From: CAYNFT01 sp964396535
GTDB taxonomy: Bacteria > Chloroflexota > Dehalococcoidia > Dehalococcoidales > UBA2162
DNA length: 29,209 bases
Direction: 5' to 3'
NCBI GenBank assembly: GCA_964396535.1
Contig: CAYNFT010000015.1
Span: 1 to 29,209 of the forward strand
Shown piece by piece: positions 14,201 through 23,016 of this stretch. Under the pieces are notes generated by a model, which worked only from the letters and a program-made list of their open reading frames with translations, had not been told where the DNA came from and did not search any database. Position 1 is the first letter of the stretch, and each line of letters opens with the position of its first letter. The translations under genes were made by a program, and so were the position numbers.

Positions 14201-15297
14201 TGCAATTCAATCTGGCAGTACTACCCGGCGATGGCATCGGTCCCGATGTGACCAGTGAAGCAGTCAAGGTCTTGCAGGCAGCAGGTAACAGCTTTGGACA
14301 CAGGTTTGACCTTAAATATGGGCTGGTGGGAGGAATTGCCATTGACCAGTCAGGAGAAGCTTTGCCTAAAGATACGCTGAAAAAGTGTCAGGGTGCTCAG
14401 GCAGTGCTGCTGGGTGCCGTAGGTGGTCCAAAGTGGGACGACCCCAAAGCCAAGGTACGTCCTGAAGATGGCCTGCTGGCGCTGCGAAAGAATCTGGGAC
14501 TGTTTGCCAATCTACGTCCGGTTAAGGTTTTTCCGGTGCTTGTTAACTCCGCTAACCTGAAACCGGAGGTTATTGAAGGGGTTGACTTTATTTTCGTGCG
14601 TGAGCTTACCGGAGGTCTCTACTTCGGCAAGCCCAAGAGGCAGTGGCAGACATCCAGAGGCAGGCGGGCTGTCGATTCAATGGCTTATTCTGAGCAGGAA
14701 ATCGAGCGTATTGTCAGAGTCGGCTTTGAGCTGGCGCGCACCCGTAAAAAGAAATTAATCTCGGTGGATAAAGCCAATGTACTGGAGTCCTCCCGCCTAT
14801 GGCGCCAGGTGGCTATCGAGGTAAGTAAAAACTACCCGGATATAGAACTGGAACACATGCTGGTTGATGCCTGTGCTATGCGCCTTATCCAGAATCCCAG
14901 ATACCTTGATGTTCTGGTTACCGAGAATACCTTTGGTGACATTGTAACCGATGAGGCATCAATGCTTGTCGGCTCTATGGGAATGTTACCCTCAGCCAGT
15001 CTGGCCGGGGTGCCCCAGGAGGGGGTTGCTATCCCCGGTCTGTACGAGCCAATTCACGGTAGTGCTCCCCGCCGTGCCGGACTGAATATGGCTAATCCAA
15101 TAGCGAGCATTCTCAGCGTAGCCATGATGCTGCGCTACTCCCTGGGCTTAATAAAAGAAGCACAGGCTGTTGAGGCGGCTGTTGAAGAGGTCTTAAATGA
15201 AGGTTATCGCACTTATGATATAATGAGTGAAGGCAAGACAGAGGTGGGGACAAAGGAGATGGGAGACCTGATAGCCAGAAAAGTGGGAGGTCAATAA
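14200..15297 (+). CDS. leuB: 3-isopropylmalate dehydrogenase
   Basis: Oxidatively decarboxylates 3-isopropylmalate to 2-ketoisocaproate with NAD, and by inference 3-methylmalate to 2-oxobutyrate for isoleucine. The 365 residues show the N-terminal LPGDGIGPDV, the substrate-arginine region LALRKNLGLFANLRPVK, the FVRELTGGLYFG stretch, the metal and NAD motif TENTFGDIVTDEAS, and PIHGSAPRRAG. The RELTGG-YFG form is that of LeuB rather than isocitrate or tartrate dehydrogenase. cimA begins on the next base after its stop. Confidence 0.96.
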   Translation: MQFNLAVLPGDGIGPDVTSEAVKVLQAAGNSFGHRFDLKYGLVGGIAIDQSGEALPKDTLKKCQGAQAVLLGAVGGPKWDDPKAKVRPEDGLLALRKNLGLFANLRPVKVFPVLVNSANLKPEVIEGVDFIFVRELTGGLYFGKPKRQWQTSRGRRAVDSMAYSEQEIERIVRVGFELARTRKKKLISVDKANVLESSRLWRQVAIEVSKNYPDIELEHMLVDACAMRLIQNPRYLDVLVTENTFGDIVTDEASMLVGSMGMLPSASLAGVPQEGVAIPGLYEPIHGSAPRRAGLNMANPIASILSVAMMLRYSLGLIKEAQAVEAAVEEVLNEGYRTYDIMSEGKTEVGTKEMGDLIARKVGGQ

Positions 15298-16887
15298 TTG
15301 TCATCAGTCCAGCTTTATGATACCACATTGCGGGATGGGGCACAGGGAGAGGGTGTTTCCTTCTCTGTGGTTGATAAGCTTAATATTGCTCGCAAACTTG
15401 ATGAGATGGGCATCCACTATATTGAAGGTGGTTGGCCCGGCTCCAATCCCAGAGATGCCGAGTTTTTCGAAAAGGTGAGCTCCCTTTCTCTGACCCATGC
15501 GAAGATAGCCGTTTTCGGCAGTACCCGTCGCGTTGGACTCAAGCCGGAAGAAGATAATAACCTGGTCATGGTGGTTGATGCCGGGGTTGAGGTTGCTACT
15601 CTTGTCGCTAAGTGCTCTGACTTACATGTGAAACAGGTACTTGCGACTACCCTTGAGGAGAACCTGGGCATGATTGCCGATTCTGTACGTTTCTTGAAGG
15701 CGAGTGGATTGACTGTTTTCCTGGATGCCGAGCATTTCTTCGATGGCTTCAAGACCAATCCAGATTATTCCTTGCGTTGTTTAATAGTTGCCGCCGAAGC
15801 TGAGGCGGACTGCCTGGTGCTCTGCGATACCAACGGCGGAGCCCTGCCTGATGAGGTAACGCGAGCAGTTGAGGCAGCGGCAAAATCGACGTCGGTACCA
15901 CTCGGGATTCATGCCCACAATGATGGTGGCCTGGCGGTGGCTAATACCCTGGCGGCGGTAAACGCTGGAGTAACCCATGTACAGGGCACTATCAACGGCT
16001 ACGGTGAGCGCTGCGGTAATGCCAACCTCTGTTCCATCATACCCAACTTGAAGCTAAAAATGGGTATTGATTGTGTTACTGATGAGCAACTGGCTAAACT
16101 AACCGAGGTATCCCGCTATGTCAGCGAGGCAGCTAATCTGGTTCCTGACCCATTCCTGCCCTATGTAGGAGCCAGCGCCTTCAGTCACAAGGCTGGTTAT
16201 CATGTTGATGGGATTACCAAGTGGGCTGACAGCTACCAGCATGTCGACCCGACTAGGGTAGGTAATCGTCAGCGGGCAGTGGTATCCGAGCTATCCGGTA
16301 AGCGTAATATAACTTATAAGGCGAAAGAGCTCGGTATAGACCTTTCCTCCCGCTCCAAGGAGACACAGGAAGTATTGAAACAGATTAAACAGCTGGAGAG
16401 TCGAGGCTTCCAGTATGAGAATGCCGAAGCTTCTTTTGAGCTGCTGCTCCACCGGGCCAAGCCCGATTACCAACAACCGTTTGAGCTGGTTGACTATATG
16501 GTGGTAGTGGAGAAGAAGCGACGCCTTCCCACCCGAAAGAGTCTGGAGGAGATGCTGGCTGAGGCAATGGTAAAGGTTAGAGTAGGCACCGAAATGATTC
16601 ATACCGCAGCCGAGGGCAATGGTCCGGTTAACGCACTGGACCAGGCACTGCGCAAGGCGCTCCTGCAGTTCTACCCCAGCCTGGCTGCCGTCAAGCTGGT
16701 TGACTATAAGGTTCGCATCCTCGAAGAAAGTACTGGCACCGAGTCCCAGGTTCGTGTCCTTATTGAGTCCAGTGATGGAGTTGAGGAATGGACGACGGTT
16801 GGTAGCTCGACCAATATCATAGAGGCTAGCTGGCTGGCACTGGTCGACAGCGTGGAATACTGGCTTATAAAACAAAAATCGAAGTAA
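15298..16887 (+). CDS. cimA: (R)-citramalate synthase
   Basis: Condenses pyruvate with acetyl-CoA to citramalate, so isoleucine can be made without threonine deaminase. At 529 residues it has the HMGL-like barrel with YDTTLRDGAQGEGVSFSVVD near residues 7-26 and IEGGWPGSNPRD, the metal-binding HAHNDGGLAVANT, NGYGERCGNANL, and SHKAGYHVDGITK, then the C-terminal LeuA-dimer domain (GNGPVNALDQALRKAL). GAQGEGVSFS and EGGWPGSNP are the CimA-type variants of the LeuA motifs. The start is TTG, immediately after the leuB TAA, with GGGAGGT upstream; no ATG or GTG could give the conserved N-terminus. Confidence 0.95.
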   Translation: MSSVQLYDTTLRDGAQGEGVSFSVVDKLNIARKLDEMGIHYIEGGWPGSNPRDAEFFEKVSSLSLTHAKIAVFGSTRRVGLKPEEDNNLVMVVDAGVEVATLVAKCSDLHVKQVLATTLEENLGMIADSVRFLKASGLTVFLDAEHFFDGFKTNPDYSLRCLIVAAEAEADCLVLCDTNGGALPDEVTRAVEAAAKSTSVPLGIHAHNDGGLAVANTLAAVNAGVTHVQGTINGYGERCGNANLCSIIPNLKLKMGIDCVTDEQLAKLTEVSRYVSEAANLVPDPFLPYVGASAFSHKAGYHVDGITKWADSYQHVDPTRVGNRQRAVVSELSGKRNITYKAKELGIDLSSRSKETQEVLKQIKQLESRGFQYENAEASFELLLHRAKPDYQQPFELVDYMVVVEKKRRLPTRKSLEEMLAEAMVKVRVGTEMIHTAAEGNGPVNALDQALRKALLQFYPSLAAVKLVDYKVRILEESTGTESQVRVLIESSDGVEEWTTVGSSTNIIEASWLALVDSVEYWLIKQKSK

Positions 16888-16958
16888 GCCTCCGACTATG
16901 AAATGAAACCTAATCCCAACCTTCTAGTTTTATGGGAGGGGGAATACGTGATATAAAG

Positions 16959-17001
16959 GGCACCGGAACTGTAATAAATATACGGTGGTTGGTGCCTTTT
17001 T
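16959..17001 (+). terminator. Probable terminator after cimA
   Basis: GGCACC (16959-16964) and GGTGCC (16991-16996), followed by five Ts. The 26-base loop is long but CACCG (16961-16965) / CGGTG (16983-16987) can form instead. It ends the amino acid operon before the hydrolase gene. Confidence 0.5.
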
Positions 17002-17034
17002 GTATATTCCACTTAAGTGAAAAGGAGGCACAAA

Positions 17035-17823
17035 ATGCCTAAGGCTAAGAATGGAGATATCAATATTTATTACGAGGTAGAAGGAGATGGCCCACCGCTG
17101 GTGCTGGCACATGGGGGTAGCGACAGTCTGGATATATTGCGGACACTGGGCTACACGGAAGCCCTGAAAGATGATTTTCAATTGATTTTATTCGATTCCC
17201 GGGGACAAGAGCGGAGTGATAAGCCCCATGAAGCATTCGACCGCAGGACCAGGACGGCAGATAATGTTGTGGCTATACTTGACAATCTGGGAATATCAAA
17301 GGCTCATTACTTCGGCTATTCCAGAGGAGCTATGACAGGATATACACTTGCCATCCGCCATGCTGAACGGTTCCATTGTTTTATCCTCGGGGGTATGACT
17401 CCATACCAGTGGCCCGAAGAAATGGTCAAGGCAATGAACATATCGATAGAAGGATTTAAATTACTCCGCACTGACCCGGAAGCCTATATGCAGTGGATGG
17501 AAAACCTGCTCGGGCGTCCCCTGACGCCTGAGGACAGGAGCGAATTCCTGTCCAGAGACCCGGAGGCATCGATTGCGATGCAGACAGCCTTCCTTAACAC
17601 CCCATCACTGACCGACCAGGACCTGGCGGGAATATTGGTGCCCTGTTTGGTCTTTTGCGGCGACCTTGACCCGTTCCACGACGGGGCTAAAGAGAGTGTC
17701 AATCATATGCCGCGGGCAGCATTTGCTTCTCTGACCGGCCTTAACCACATAACGGCTTTCGCGCGGAGCGACCTGGTGGTCCCGTACATCAAGGCGTTCC
17801 TGGCCGTGGTAAGCAGAGAATAG
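17035..17823 (+). CDS. Alpha/beta hydrolase
   Basis: An esterase/lipase-type hydrolase of 262 residues. Motifs in order: oxyanion loop LVLAHGGSD (near 27-35), the strand and DSRGQERSDKP stretch, the nucleophile elbow GYSRGAMTGY with Ser near residue 96, acid Asp probably in CGDLDPFHDGA, and His in GLNHITAF. The nucleophile elbow G-x-S-x-G is intact, so activity is expected; the substrate is unknown. I chose ATG 17035, seven bases after a strong AAAGGAGG, over an upstream GTG at 17017 that lies inside the ribosome site. It is convergent with the VOC gene. Confidence 0.9.
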   Translation: MPKAKNGDINIYYEVEGDGPPLVLAHGGSDSLDILRTLGYTEALKDDFQLILFDSRGQERSDKPHEAFDRRTRTADNVVAILDNLGISKAHYFGYSRGAMTGYTLAIRHAERFHCFILGGMTPYQWPEEMVKAMNISIEGFKLLRTDPEAYMQWMENLLGRPLTPEDRSEFLSRDPEASIAMQTAFLNTPSLTDQDLAGILVPCLVFCGDLDPFHDGAKESVNHMPRAAFASLTGLNHITAFARSDLVVPYIKAFLAVVSRE

Positions 17824-17867
17824 TATTTATTCGGGAGTCTTATTTAGTTGAGTCCCTGAGCGTTATG

Positions 17868-18341
17868 CTAACGTGAAGGCGGCGGTCCCGGCGGTCTATC
17901 CCTCTTCTGCATCAGCTCGATAACCACGCCGCCCACCTTGCGGGTATCCAGGTAGGCATACTGACCTTTAGCGTGGTACATTACCGGAACGCCTTTTTCC
18001 TCCAGTTCGGCAACCTCTTTCTCAAGGTCGTCGACCCGGTAAGCGATGTGGTTGGCTCCCTCGCCATGCTCGTCCATGTACGTCTCGTTGTAATTGCCCC
18101 CTTCGACAGGCTCGGTCAGCTCCAGGGTTAACGGGCCGAGCTGGAGCATCTTTATCTTGATTTTCCACGGTGGAGCATCGGTCTTGCCGTAGGTCTTAAA
18201 ATTCTCGAAGTTTGCGCTGTCCAGCACATGACCGGGTGAGTCATCCGCCTGCCCGCCGAGCGATTTATAGTAGTTGACGGCATCATCCATGTTCTTGATG
18301 GACAGTCCCACATGAACCAGTGTCCAGTTCTCCATTCCCAT
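17868..18341 (-). CDS. VOC (glyoxalase/bleomycin-resistance) family protein
   Basis: A 157-residue vicinal oxygen chelate protein with two beta-alpha-beta-beta-beta modules. Putative metal ligands are all present in the usual spots: His in LVHVGLSI, Glu in LTLELTEP, His in GANHIAYRV, Glu in VVIELMQK. The layout resembles methylmalonyl-CoA epimerase or lactoylglutathione lyase-like proteins, but the reaction is not decidable. I start at ATG 18341, which has AGGGG five bases upstream; an ATG at 18356 would place the start within that site. A small hairpin, CGTTA-TGC-TAACG (17861-17873), overlaps its stop. Confidence 0.85.
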   Translation of the reverse strand: MGMENWTLVHVGLSIKNMDDAVNYYKSLGGQADDSPGHVLDSANFENFKTYGKTDAPPWKIKIKMLQLGPLTLELTEPVEGGNYNETYMDEHGEGANHIAYRVDDLEKEVAELEEKGVPVMYHAKGQYAYLDTRKVGGVVIELMQKRDRPPGPPPSR

Positions 18342-18460
18342 AATAGCCCCTTTCAAAATATTAATTGTTTTAGAACTATCCCCTATAAACTCAGTTAATG
18401 AGTACTCCGGGAGGGGGAACTACCGATTTAATATATCATATTAGCAAGAATTAATCCAAG

Positions 18461-18966
18461 CTAGCCCCGGGCAAATGTATCCTCATTGATGTGGACGATA
18501 TGCTCCGTGGTATCAGGAATTTCCTTCAGCCCTATTCTCAGGAATGACGGGTATAAAATTGTATTTTCAAGTTCCTTTAGCGGGTGCCATTTGAAGGTAA
18601 TCTTGAAGCCCTCATCTTCTCCGTAAAACTTGGTTTTCTTACGTAAAGATGATTTCTCGGGAAGCTCCATAAGGAAATACAGTCCTAGTTCATGGCAAGA
18701 CATTTCCTCATCATTAATAAAGTCATTGCCAGTGAAAAAATTTTCAACAACCCAGATTAAACGGACTACCTGAATATTGGTATTGAGTTCTTCTCGCATT
18801 TCTCTCTTCAGGGTTTTTCTGGCTGGTTCAAGCAGTTCACCCTGTCCCCCGGCAGGGCCCAGAAATCCTGACCTTCCACTCCCTGTAAAAGAACTCTATC
18901 CCTATCGAAGGCAATTCTGACTACTCGATAGTTGAACCGCAGGTTACCTTTATCGAATGTAATCAC
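18461..18966 (-). pseudogene. NUDIX hydrolase with a one-base frameshift
   Basis: From GTG 18966 the frame reads VITFDKGNLRFNYRVVRIAF to FWALPG and then runs into a stop. The adjacent frame continues with GQGELLEPARKTLKREMREE, LNT and the rest to 18461. Joined, they give a NUDIX domain of about 168 residues with the box G-x5-E-x7-RE-x2-EE, where the late Gly is Asn. The break is at a run of five Gs on the coding strand (C5 at 18846-18850); six would restore LPGGQGE. It is a real frameshift, a homopolymer sequencing error, or less likely programmed -1 slippage. NUDIX enzymes cleave nucleoside diphosphate compounds. It starts 12 bases after the cysteine synthase gene. Confidence 0.75.
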
Positions 18967-18978
18967 CTCGACTCGTCC

Positions 18979-19881
18979 TCAGCTTTTTGTCCAGAAGTCC
19001 ATACTCAGGTATTTCCACCCTCCATCAGCCAGTACCACCACTATGTTGCCCTCATCCATCTGCTGAGCGAATTTAATGGCCTGGTGGACTACAGCTCCTG
19101 AAGATAAGCCGGCAAAAATTCCCTCTTTCTCCAGCAATTGCCTGGCAGTTTCCGCCGCTTGTTGGCTGCTGACAGTGGCTCTTTCTGTAATAAGGCTTAG
19201 ATCCAGAATGGGTGGAACATACTCTCCGAGACACCTTAAGCCCTGGATGTTATCACCAGGGGGAGGTTCAACACCGAATACCTTGACATCTGGATACTTC
19301 TCTTTTAACCGCCGGGCAACGCCAACTATAGTGCCCCCGGTGCCTATGCCGGCAATCAGGACATCAACCCGGTCATAGGGAAAATCCCCTATTATCTCGG
19401 CGCCGGTTGTCTCATAGTGAGCCAGCGGATTTGCCGGATTGGAAAACTGATCAGGCATAAAGTATCGTTTATCTTTAGTGACTAGTTCATTGGCAGTGTC
19501 CATAGCTCCGTTCACCCCGTAAACCCCTGGGGTAAGAATAAGCTCAGCTTTATATATTGTCAGAAGCTGCCGTCTTTCCAGACTCATATTGTCCGGCATA
19601 ACAATGGTAACTTTATAGCCTTTGTGATACCCCAGCCAGGCCAGAGCTATCCCGGTGTTGCCGCTGGTGGACTCAATAATGGTTTTGTCCTTGGTCAGCT
19701 TCCCACTCTGCTCCGCCCGCTCTACCATATACTTTGCTACCCGGTCTTTAATGCTGGCGCTCCCTCCCAGGTTTTGTCCCTCCAGCTTGGCCAGAATCTT
19801 TACCTTCTTTTTTGGACTCATTTGAGTTAGTTCTACCAGTGGAGTATGACCGATTGCATCAATTGGATTTTTAAAAAACAT
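18979..19881 (-). CDS. cysM: Cysteine synthase family protein (O-acetylserine sulfhydrylase B type)
   Basis: A PLP beta-substitution enzyme of 300 residues, which makes cysteine from O-acetylserine (or a related activated serine) and sulfide or thiosulfate. It shows IGHTPLVEL, the PLP lysine in GSASIKDRVA (about residue 45), the substrate loop STSGNTG (about 70-76), the phosphate-binding GTGGTIVG (about 177-184) and LSSGA near the end. SASIKDR and the short C-terminus favour CysM over CysK, but the split from O-phosphoserine-using homologues cannot be made by eye. AGAAGG precedes the ATG, and rtcB ends 16 bases upstream. Confidence 0.88.
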   Translation of the reverse strand: MFFKNPIDAIGHTPLVELTQMSPKKKVKILAKLEGQNLGGSASIKDRVAKYMVERAEQSGKLTKDKTIIESTSGNTGIALAWLGYHKGYKVTIVMPDNMSLERRQLLTIYKAELILTPGVYGVNGAMDTANELVTKDKRYFMPDQFSNPANPLAHYETTGAEIIGDFPYDRVDVLIAGIGTGGTIVGVARRLKEKYPDVKVFGVEPPPGDNIQGLRCLGEYVPPILDLSLITERATVSSQQAAETARQLLEKEGIFAGLSSGAVVHQAIKFAQQMDEGNIVVVLADGGWKYLSMDFWTKS

Positions 19882-19897
19882 CCTTCTATCCTTCTAT

Positions 19898-21358
19898 CTA
19901 GCCTTTAATTACGCCCATGGGTATTGTTTTTACCACCTTGAGAGAGATACCTGCCCTGTCAGTAACATCAACTACATCTGATACATCCTTATAGGCTTCT
20001 GAGGCTTCCTCAGCCAGTGAAGCCATGCTACCTGCCTTAACTGTAATCCCCCTGGCAGCCAGCGCCTGAACAACATCGGCACCTCTAAGGCTGCGTTTAG
20101 CTGCTGAGCGACTCTGCACTCTGCCAGCACCGTGGCAGGTGGAGCCAAATGTTTCCTTCATAGCTGTCTCTGTCCCCAATGCAATATAGGAATAGCGTCC
20201 CATATCCCCGGGAATGAGAACTGGCTGGCCTATATCACGGTAAACAGGGGGAACATCAGGGTGCCTGGCGGGAAAAGCTCTGGTGGCTCCCTTGCGGTGA
20301 ATACAAAGGGTTTGTTTCTTGCCGTTGATGGTGTGTTCCTCTATCTTGGCAATATTGTGAGCCACGTCATAGACCTGCTCCAGCCCTAGTTCTTTTCGGC
20401 TCTTGTCAAAGACCTTCATAAAAGTCTCTCTTGTCCAGTGAGTGATGCACTGGCGGTTAGTCCAGGCATAGTTGGCAGCCCCTGCCATAGCTGCCAGATA
20501 GTCCTTTCCTTCTGGCGATTGCACGGGAGCACAGGCAAGCTGGCGGTCGGGCAGATTTATGCCATATTTTTTCACCGCATTGCCCAATAAAGCTACATAA
20601 TCGGTGCACACCTGGTGCCCGAAGCCCCGCGAACCGGTATGAATCATAACAACCACCTGCCCGGCTTCATTGATGCCCATAACTTTAGCGGCATCACGGT
20701 TGTAGATTTCATCCACCACCGCCACCTCAAGAAAGTGATTGCCTGAACCTAACGTCCCCAGTTGTGGAATACCACGCTGTTTGGCTTTTTTGCTTACCTT
20801 ATCAGGGTTGGCACCCTTGATGCAGCCTGACTCTTCAGTAGTTACAATATCCTCAGCATCGCCAAAGCCCTTTTCTACTGCCCACCGGCTGCCCTTAATC
20901 ATAATTTCATCCAGTTCTTTTTCACTCACCCTTAGCTTGCCTTTAGAACCCACGCCCGAGGGAACGCTTGTATAAAGCTCATTAACTATCTGTTTAATCT
21001 TGGGTCTTACCTCTTCTTCAGTAAGGTTCGTCCACAAGAGTCGGACACCACAGTTAATATCAAAGCCGACGCCCCCGGGCGATACCACTCCGTCCTGTAC
21101 TCTGGTGCCAGCTACTCCGCCTATGGCAAAGCCGTAGCCCCAGTGAATATCAGGCATAGCTAGTGAGTGACCTACAATACCGGGTAGAAAAGCCACATTA
21201 GCTACCTGCTCAGCAGCTTTCTCTTCCCAGATATGGCTGAGCATAGCTTCGCTGGTAAAGATAAGACCGGGCACAGTCATGCCTGCCTTATAGCTGGTGG
21301 GAATTTCCCAGCGGTAATCATCTATCTTCTTTACAATTCCCTGCCACGGTGCCGCCAC
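19898..21358 (-). CDS. rtcB: RNA-splicing ligase RtcB
   Basis: Joins RNA ends with 2',3'-cyclic phosphate (or 3'-phosphate) and 5'-OH using GTP and Mn2+; in bacteria it works in RNA repair. The 486 residues show the metal cysteine in GVGFDINCGVRLL, the GSGNHFLEV motif, HTGSRGFGHQV, and the guanylylated His in CHGAGRVQSR. The start GTG 21358 has a good GGAGAGG upstream and gives the family's normal N-terminus (APWQGIVKKIDDYRWEIP); an ATG at 21421 would lie inside the archease gene. Its partner archease lies 16 bases upstream and supports multiple turnover. Confidence 0.95.
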   Translation of the reverse strand: MAAPWQGIVKKIDDYRWEIPTSYKAGMTVPGLIFTSEAMLSHIWEEKAAEQVANVAFLPGIVGHSLAMPDIHWGYGFAIGGVAGTRVQDGVVSPGGVGFDINCGVRLLWTNLTEEEVRPKIKQIVNELYTSVPSGVGSKGKLRVSEKELDEIMIKGSRWAVEKGFGDAEDIVTTEESGCIKGANPDKVSKKAKQRGIPQLGTLGSGNHFLEVAVVDEIYNRDAAKVMGINEAGQVVVMIHTGSRGFGHQVCTDYVALLGNAVKKYGINLPDRQLACAPVQSPEGKDYLAAMAGAANYAWTNRQCITHWTRETFMKVFDKSRKELGLEQVYDVAHNIAKIEEHTINGKKQTLCIHRKGATRAFPARHPDVPPVYRDIGQPVLIPGDMGRYSYIALGTETAMKETFGSTCHGAGRVQSRSAAKRSLRGADVVQALAARGITVKAGSMASLAEEASEAYKDVSDVVDVTDRAGISLKVVKTIPMGVIKG

Positions 21359-21374
21359 TCTTTCGTCCTCTCCT

Positions 21375-21791
21375 CTAGATATCAAACAATACCTGAACCC
21401 TGCTGCCGTTATTTTTATCAATCTTCAGCATATGGTAGGTGGTTGCCTTGACCCCCGTTTTTATTTCATGTCTTGAACTATCCACTTTATGCCCATAGCT
21501 TCTAGCCTTAAGATATGTATTGCTGAGCTGGGTAATATCAAACCTCTTAAAGAGAATATTCTCTACATCAAACAGATAAATAAGCTCATTTAACCACGCT
21601 ACCAGCAGACTTTCCTGGTCGGGTGCAGTTAGCTCTATATCTCGATGCTCAACCTCCTCCACGTCTTCAAGGTTAGTTATCAGGCTGAACATACCTTTGG
21701 CTGCATTGGCAAACGCCTCATTCATAGTACTGCCATAGGCGATAATGCCCACATCGGCTGTATGGTTCAGGATTTCAAACTCTTTCTCCAT
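21375..21791 (-). CDS. Archease, RtcB cofactor protein
   Basis: A 138-residue archease, which promotes guanylylation of RtcB and widens its nucleotide use. The start MEKEFEILNHTADVGIIAYG is typical, with the conserved Asp in HTADVG, and the later LLVAWLNELIYLFD and C-terminal IDKNNGSRVQVLFDI fit the family. I chose ATG 21791 because it gives the normal N-terminus; a GTG at 21803 would add four residues. Neither has a clear ribosome site. It precedes rtcB by 16 bases, the common arrangement. Confidence 0.92.
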   Translation of the reverse strand: MEKEFEILNHTADVGIIAYGSTMNEAFANAAKGMFSLITNLEDVEEVEHRDIELTAPDQESLLVAWLNELIYLFDVENILFKRFDITQLSNTYLKARSYGHKVDSSRHEIKTGVKATTYHMLKIDKNNGSRVQVLFDI

Positions 21792-21808
21792 AGAAGACAA
21801 CACTATAT

Positions 21809-21817
21809 ATTATATCA
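21809..21817 (-). promoter_or_regulatory. Extended -10 promoter for archease-rtcB
   Basis: On the minus strand TGATATAAT (21817 down to 21809) is a perfect extended -10 (TGn-TATAAT). No good -35 is seen. Transcription would start near 21802, only about 11 bases before the ATG at 21791 and right at the alternative GTG 21803. Confidence 0.5.
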
Positions 21818-21873
21818 CCTGACCGAGGGGGACGCATAGGACGGACTCGATAAAGACTTCGGTGCAGTACTTA

Positions 21874-22836
21874 TCAGACTACTCTGTTTAGCTCTCGACA
21901 GCGTTGGGACAGCTCGTCGAGGTTGGGCAGTCCCTCTCTAGCTCCTGTTCCGGTAATGGAGAACTGAGCAACAATATTACCGAGACGCCCACATTCATCA
22001 AGTGGCTTTCCGTTGAGCAGACCATAGAGAAATCCGGTGGCGAAAGCATCTCCGGCACCGGTGGTATCTAGGCTGGACGTTGTCTTTTTGTCACTGGGCT
22101 CAATTATGTACTCATTATTGGCATCTCTAATGTAGCTGGTAGCCATTACGGTTTTTAACTTAGCTCCTCTGCCGAGGGTAACGGCAACAATATGACACCC
22201 ATATTTGAGGCAGCTTTCAGCGCCAGTTGTAACGTCCTGTCCGGTCAATTGCTGTATTTCACTCTGGTTTATAAAGAGGACATATGTTTTGTTTAATATC
22301 GGGGCAAGAGTTTTTAATCCCCTGGCTGCATATATCGCCCCGGGAGCGAAACTGACTTTTACAGATGAGTTTAATTTATCCATCAGTTCCAGCAGTACTT
22401 TGAGCTGCCTGTCATCGGCAAAGGAGGAAATATGGAGTATTTCTGCCTGATTTATATAATTTGAATCCAGGTCATCCATTGTTAGCATGTTATTTGCACC
22501 GGGTAGAACGTAGAGGGAACGCTTGCCAAGGCTATCGCTGAGACAAAATACAGAACCCGTCTTAGCCCTGGGTTTTAACTTAATTTGACTGGTATCCACA
22601 CCGCTCTTTTGAAAATCCTTGAGCAGTGTCTTGCCATCAGCATCGTCACTAATAACGCCGCTAAAACCGGTTTTCACCCCGAGCTTAGCAAGGCCATAGA
22701 TGGTATTGGCGGCTGAGCCGCCTGGGGATGATATTGCTTCTTTGACCAACGTCTCGCCGTCATCAAGGATGCGCTCCACCTGGTACAGGTAGTCCATATT
22801 CAGTGCCCCCAGCCCAACCACCTTAATGTTACTCAT
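21874..22836 (-). CDS. PfkB-family sugar/nucleoside kinase
   Basis: A ribokinase-fold kinase of 320 residues. It has the N-terminal GALNMDYLYQVERI, the substrate-binding GGSAANTIYGLAKLG (about 39-53), and the C-terminal PfkB signature DTTGAGDAFATGFLYGLL (about 253-270) with the catalytic Asp and anion-hole glycines. The substrate is not decidable: adenosine, ribose or another furanose are all possible. Its start lies beside the hairpin repeat at 22862-22892, and the HAD and formyltransferase genes are upstream on the same strand. Confidence 0.9.
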   Translation of the reverse strand: MSNIKVVGLGALNMDYLYQVERILDDGETLVKEAISSPGGSAANTIYGLAKLGVKTGFSGVISDDADGKTLLKDFQKSGVDTSQIKLKPRAKTGSVFCLSDSLGKRSLYVLPGANNMLTMDDLDSNYINQAEILHISSFADDRQLKVLLELMDKLNSSVKVSFAPGAIYAARGLKTLAPILNKTYVLFINQSEIQQLTGQDVTTGAESCLKYGCHIVAVTLGRGAKLKTVMATSYIRDANNEYIIEPSDKKTTSSLDTTGAGDAFATGFLYGLLNGKPLDECGRLGNIVAQFSITGTGAREGLPNLDELSQRCRELNRVV

Positions 22837-22861
22837 ATTTATATAACCCCATCCCCCTTTA

Positions 22862-22920
22862 TCCCCCTTCCCCTTAACAAGGGGAAGGGGGAGGTGTTTC
22901 TAAGAGGGACTTCGTCCCTC
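22862..22920 (+). repeat. Composite intergenic hairpin element B
   Basis: A perfect 14-bp stem (22862-22875 with 22879-22892, loop AAC) with core CTTCCCCTT/AAGGGGAAG, then after 11 bases a 7-bp stem GAGGGAC-TTC-GTCCCTC (22904-22920). Same two modules and spacer length as element A (10508-10570), in mirrored order. It fills the 180-base gap between the PfkB and HAD genes. Confidence 0.8.
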
Positions 22921-22927
22921 GTTAACT

Positions 22928-22975
22928 CCCTGCGAAATAGCATTCCCAACGCCCTGCGAAATAGTATGCCAATAC
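22928..22975 (+). repeat. Two-copy 24-bp tandem repeat
   Basis: Two units beginning CCCTGCGAAATAG, at 22928-22951 and 22952-22975, identical at 18 of 24 positions and at the first 13. A more decayed third copy may follow. It sits between hairpin element B and the HAD gene end. Confidence 0.5.
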
Positions 22976-23016
22976 CTTATGAAATGATGTGCTGCTGGTT
23001 CCCTTTACTCTCCTCA

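Noticed and set aside
16291..16875. 194-codon minus-strand ORF inside cimA
   Set aside because: Shadow of the LeuA-dimer domain region of cimA.
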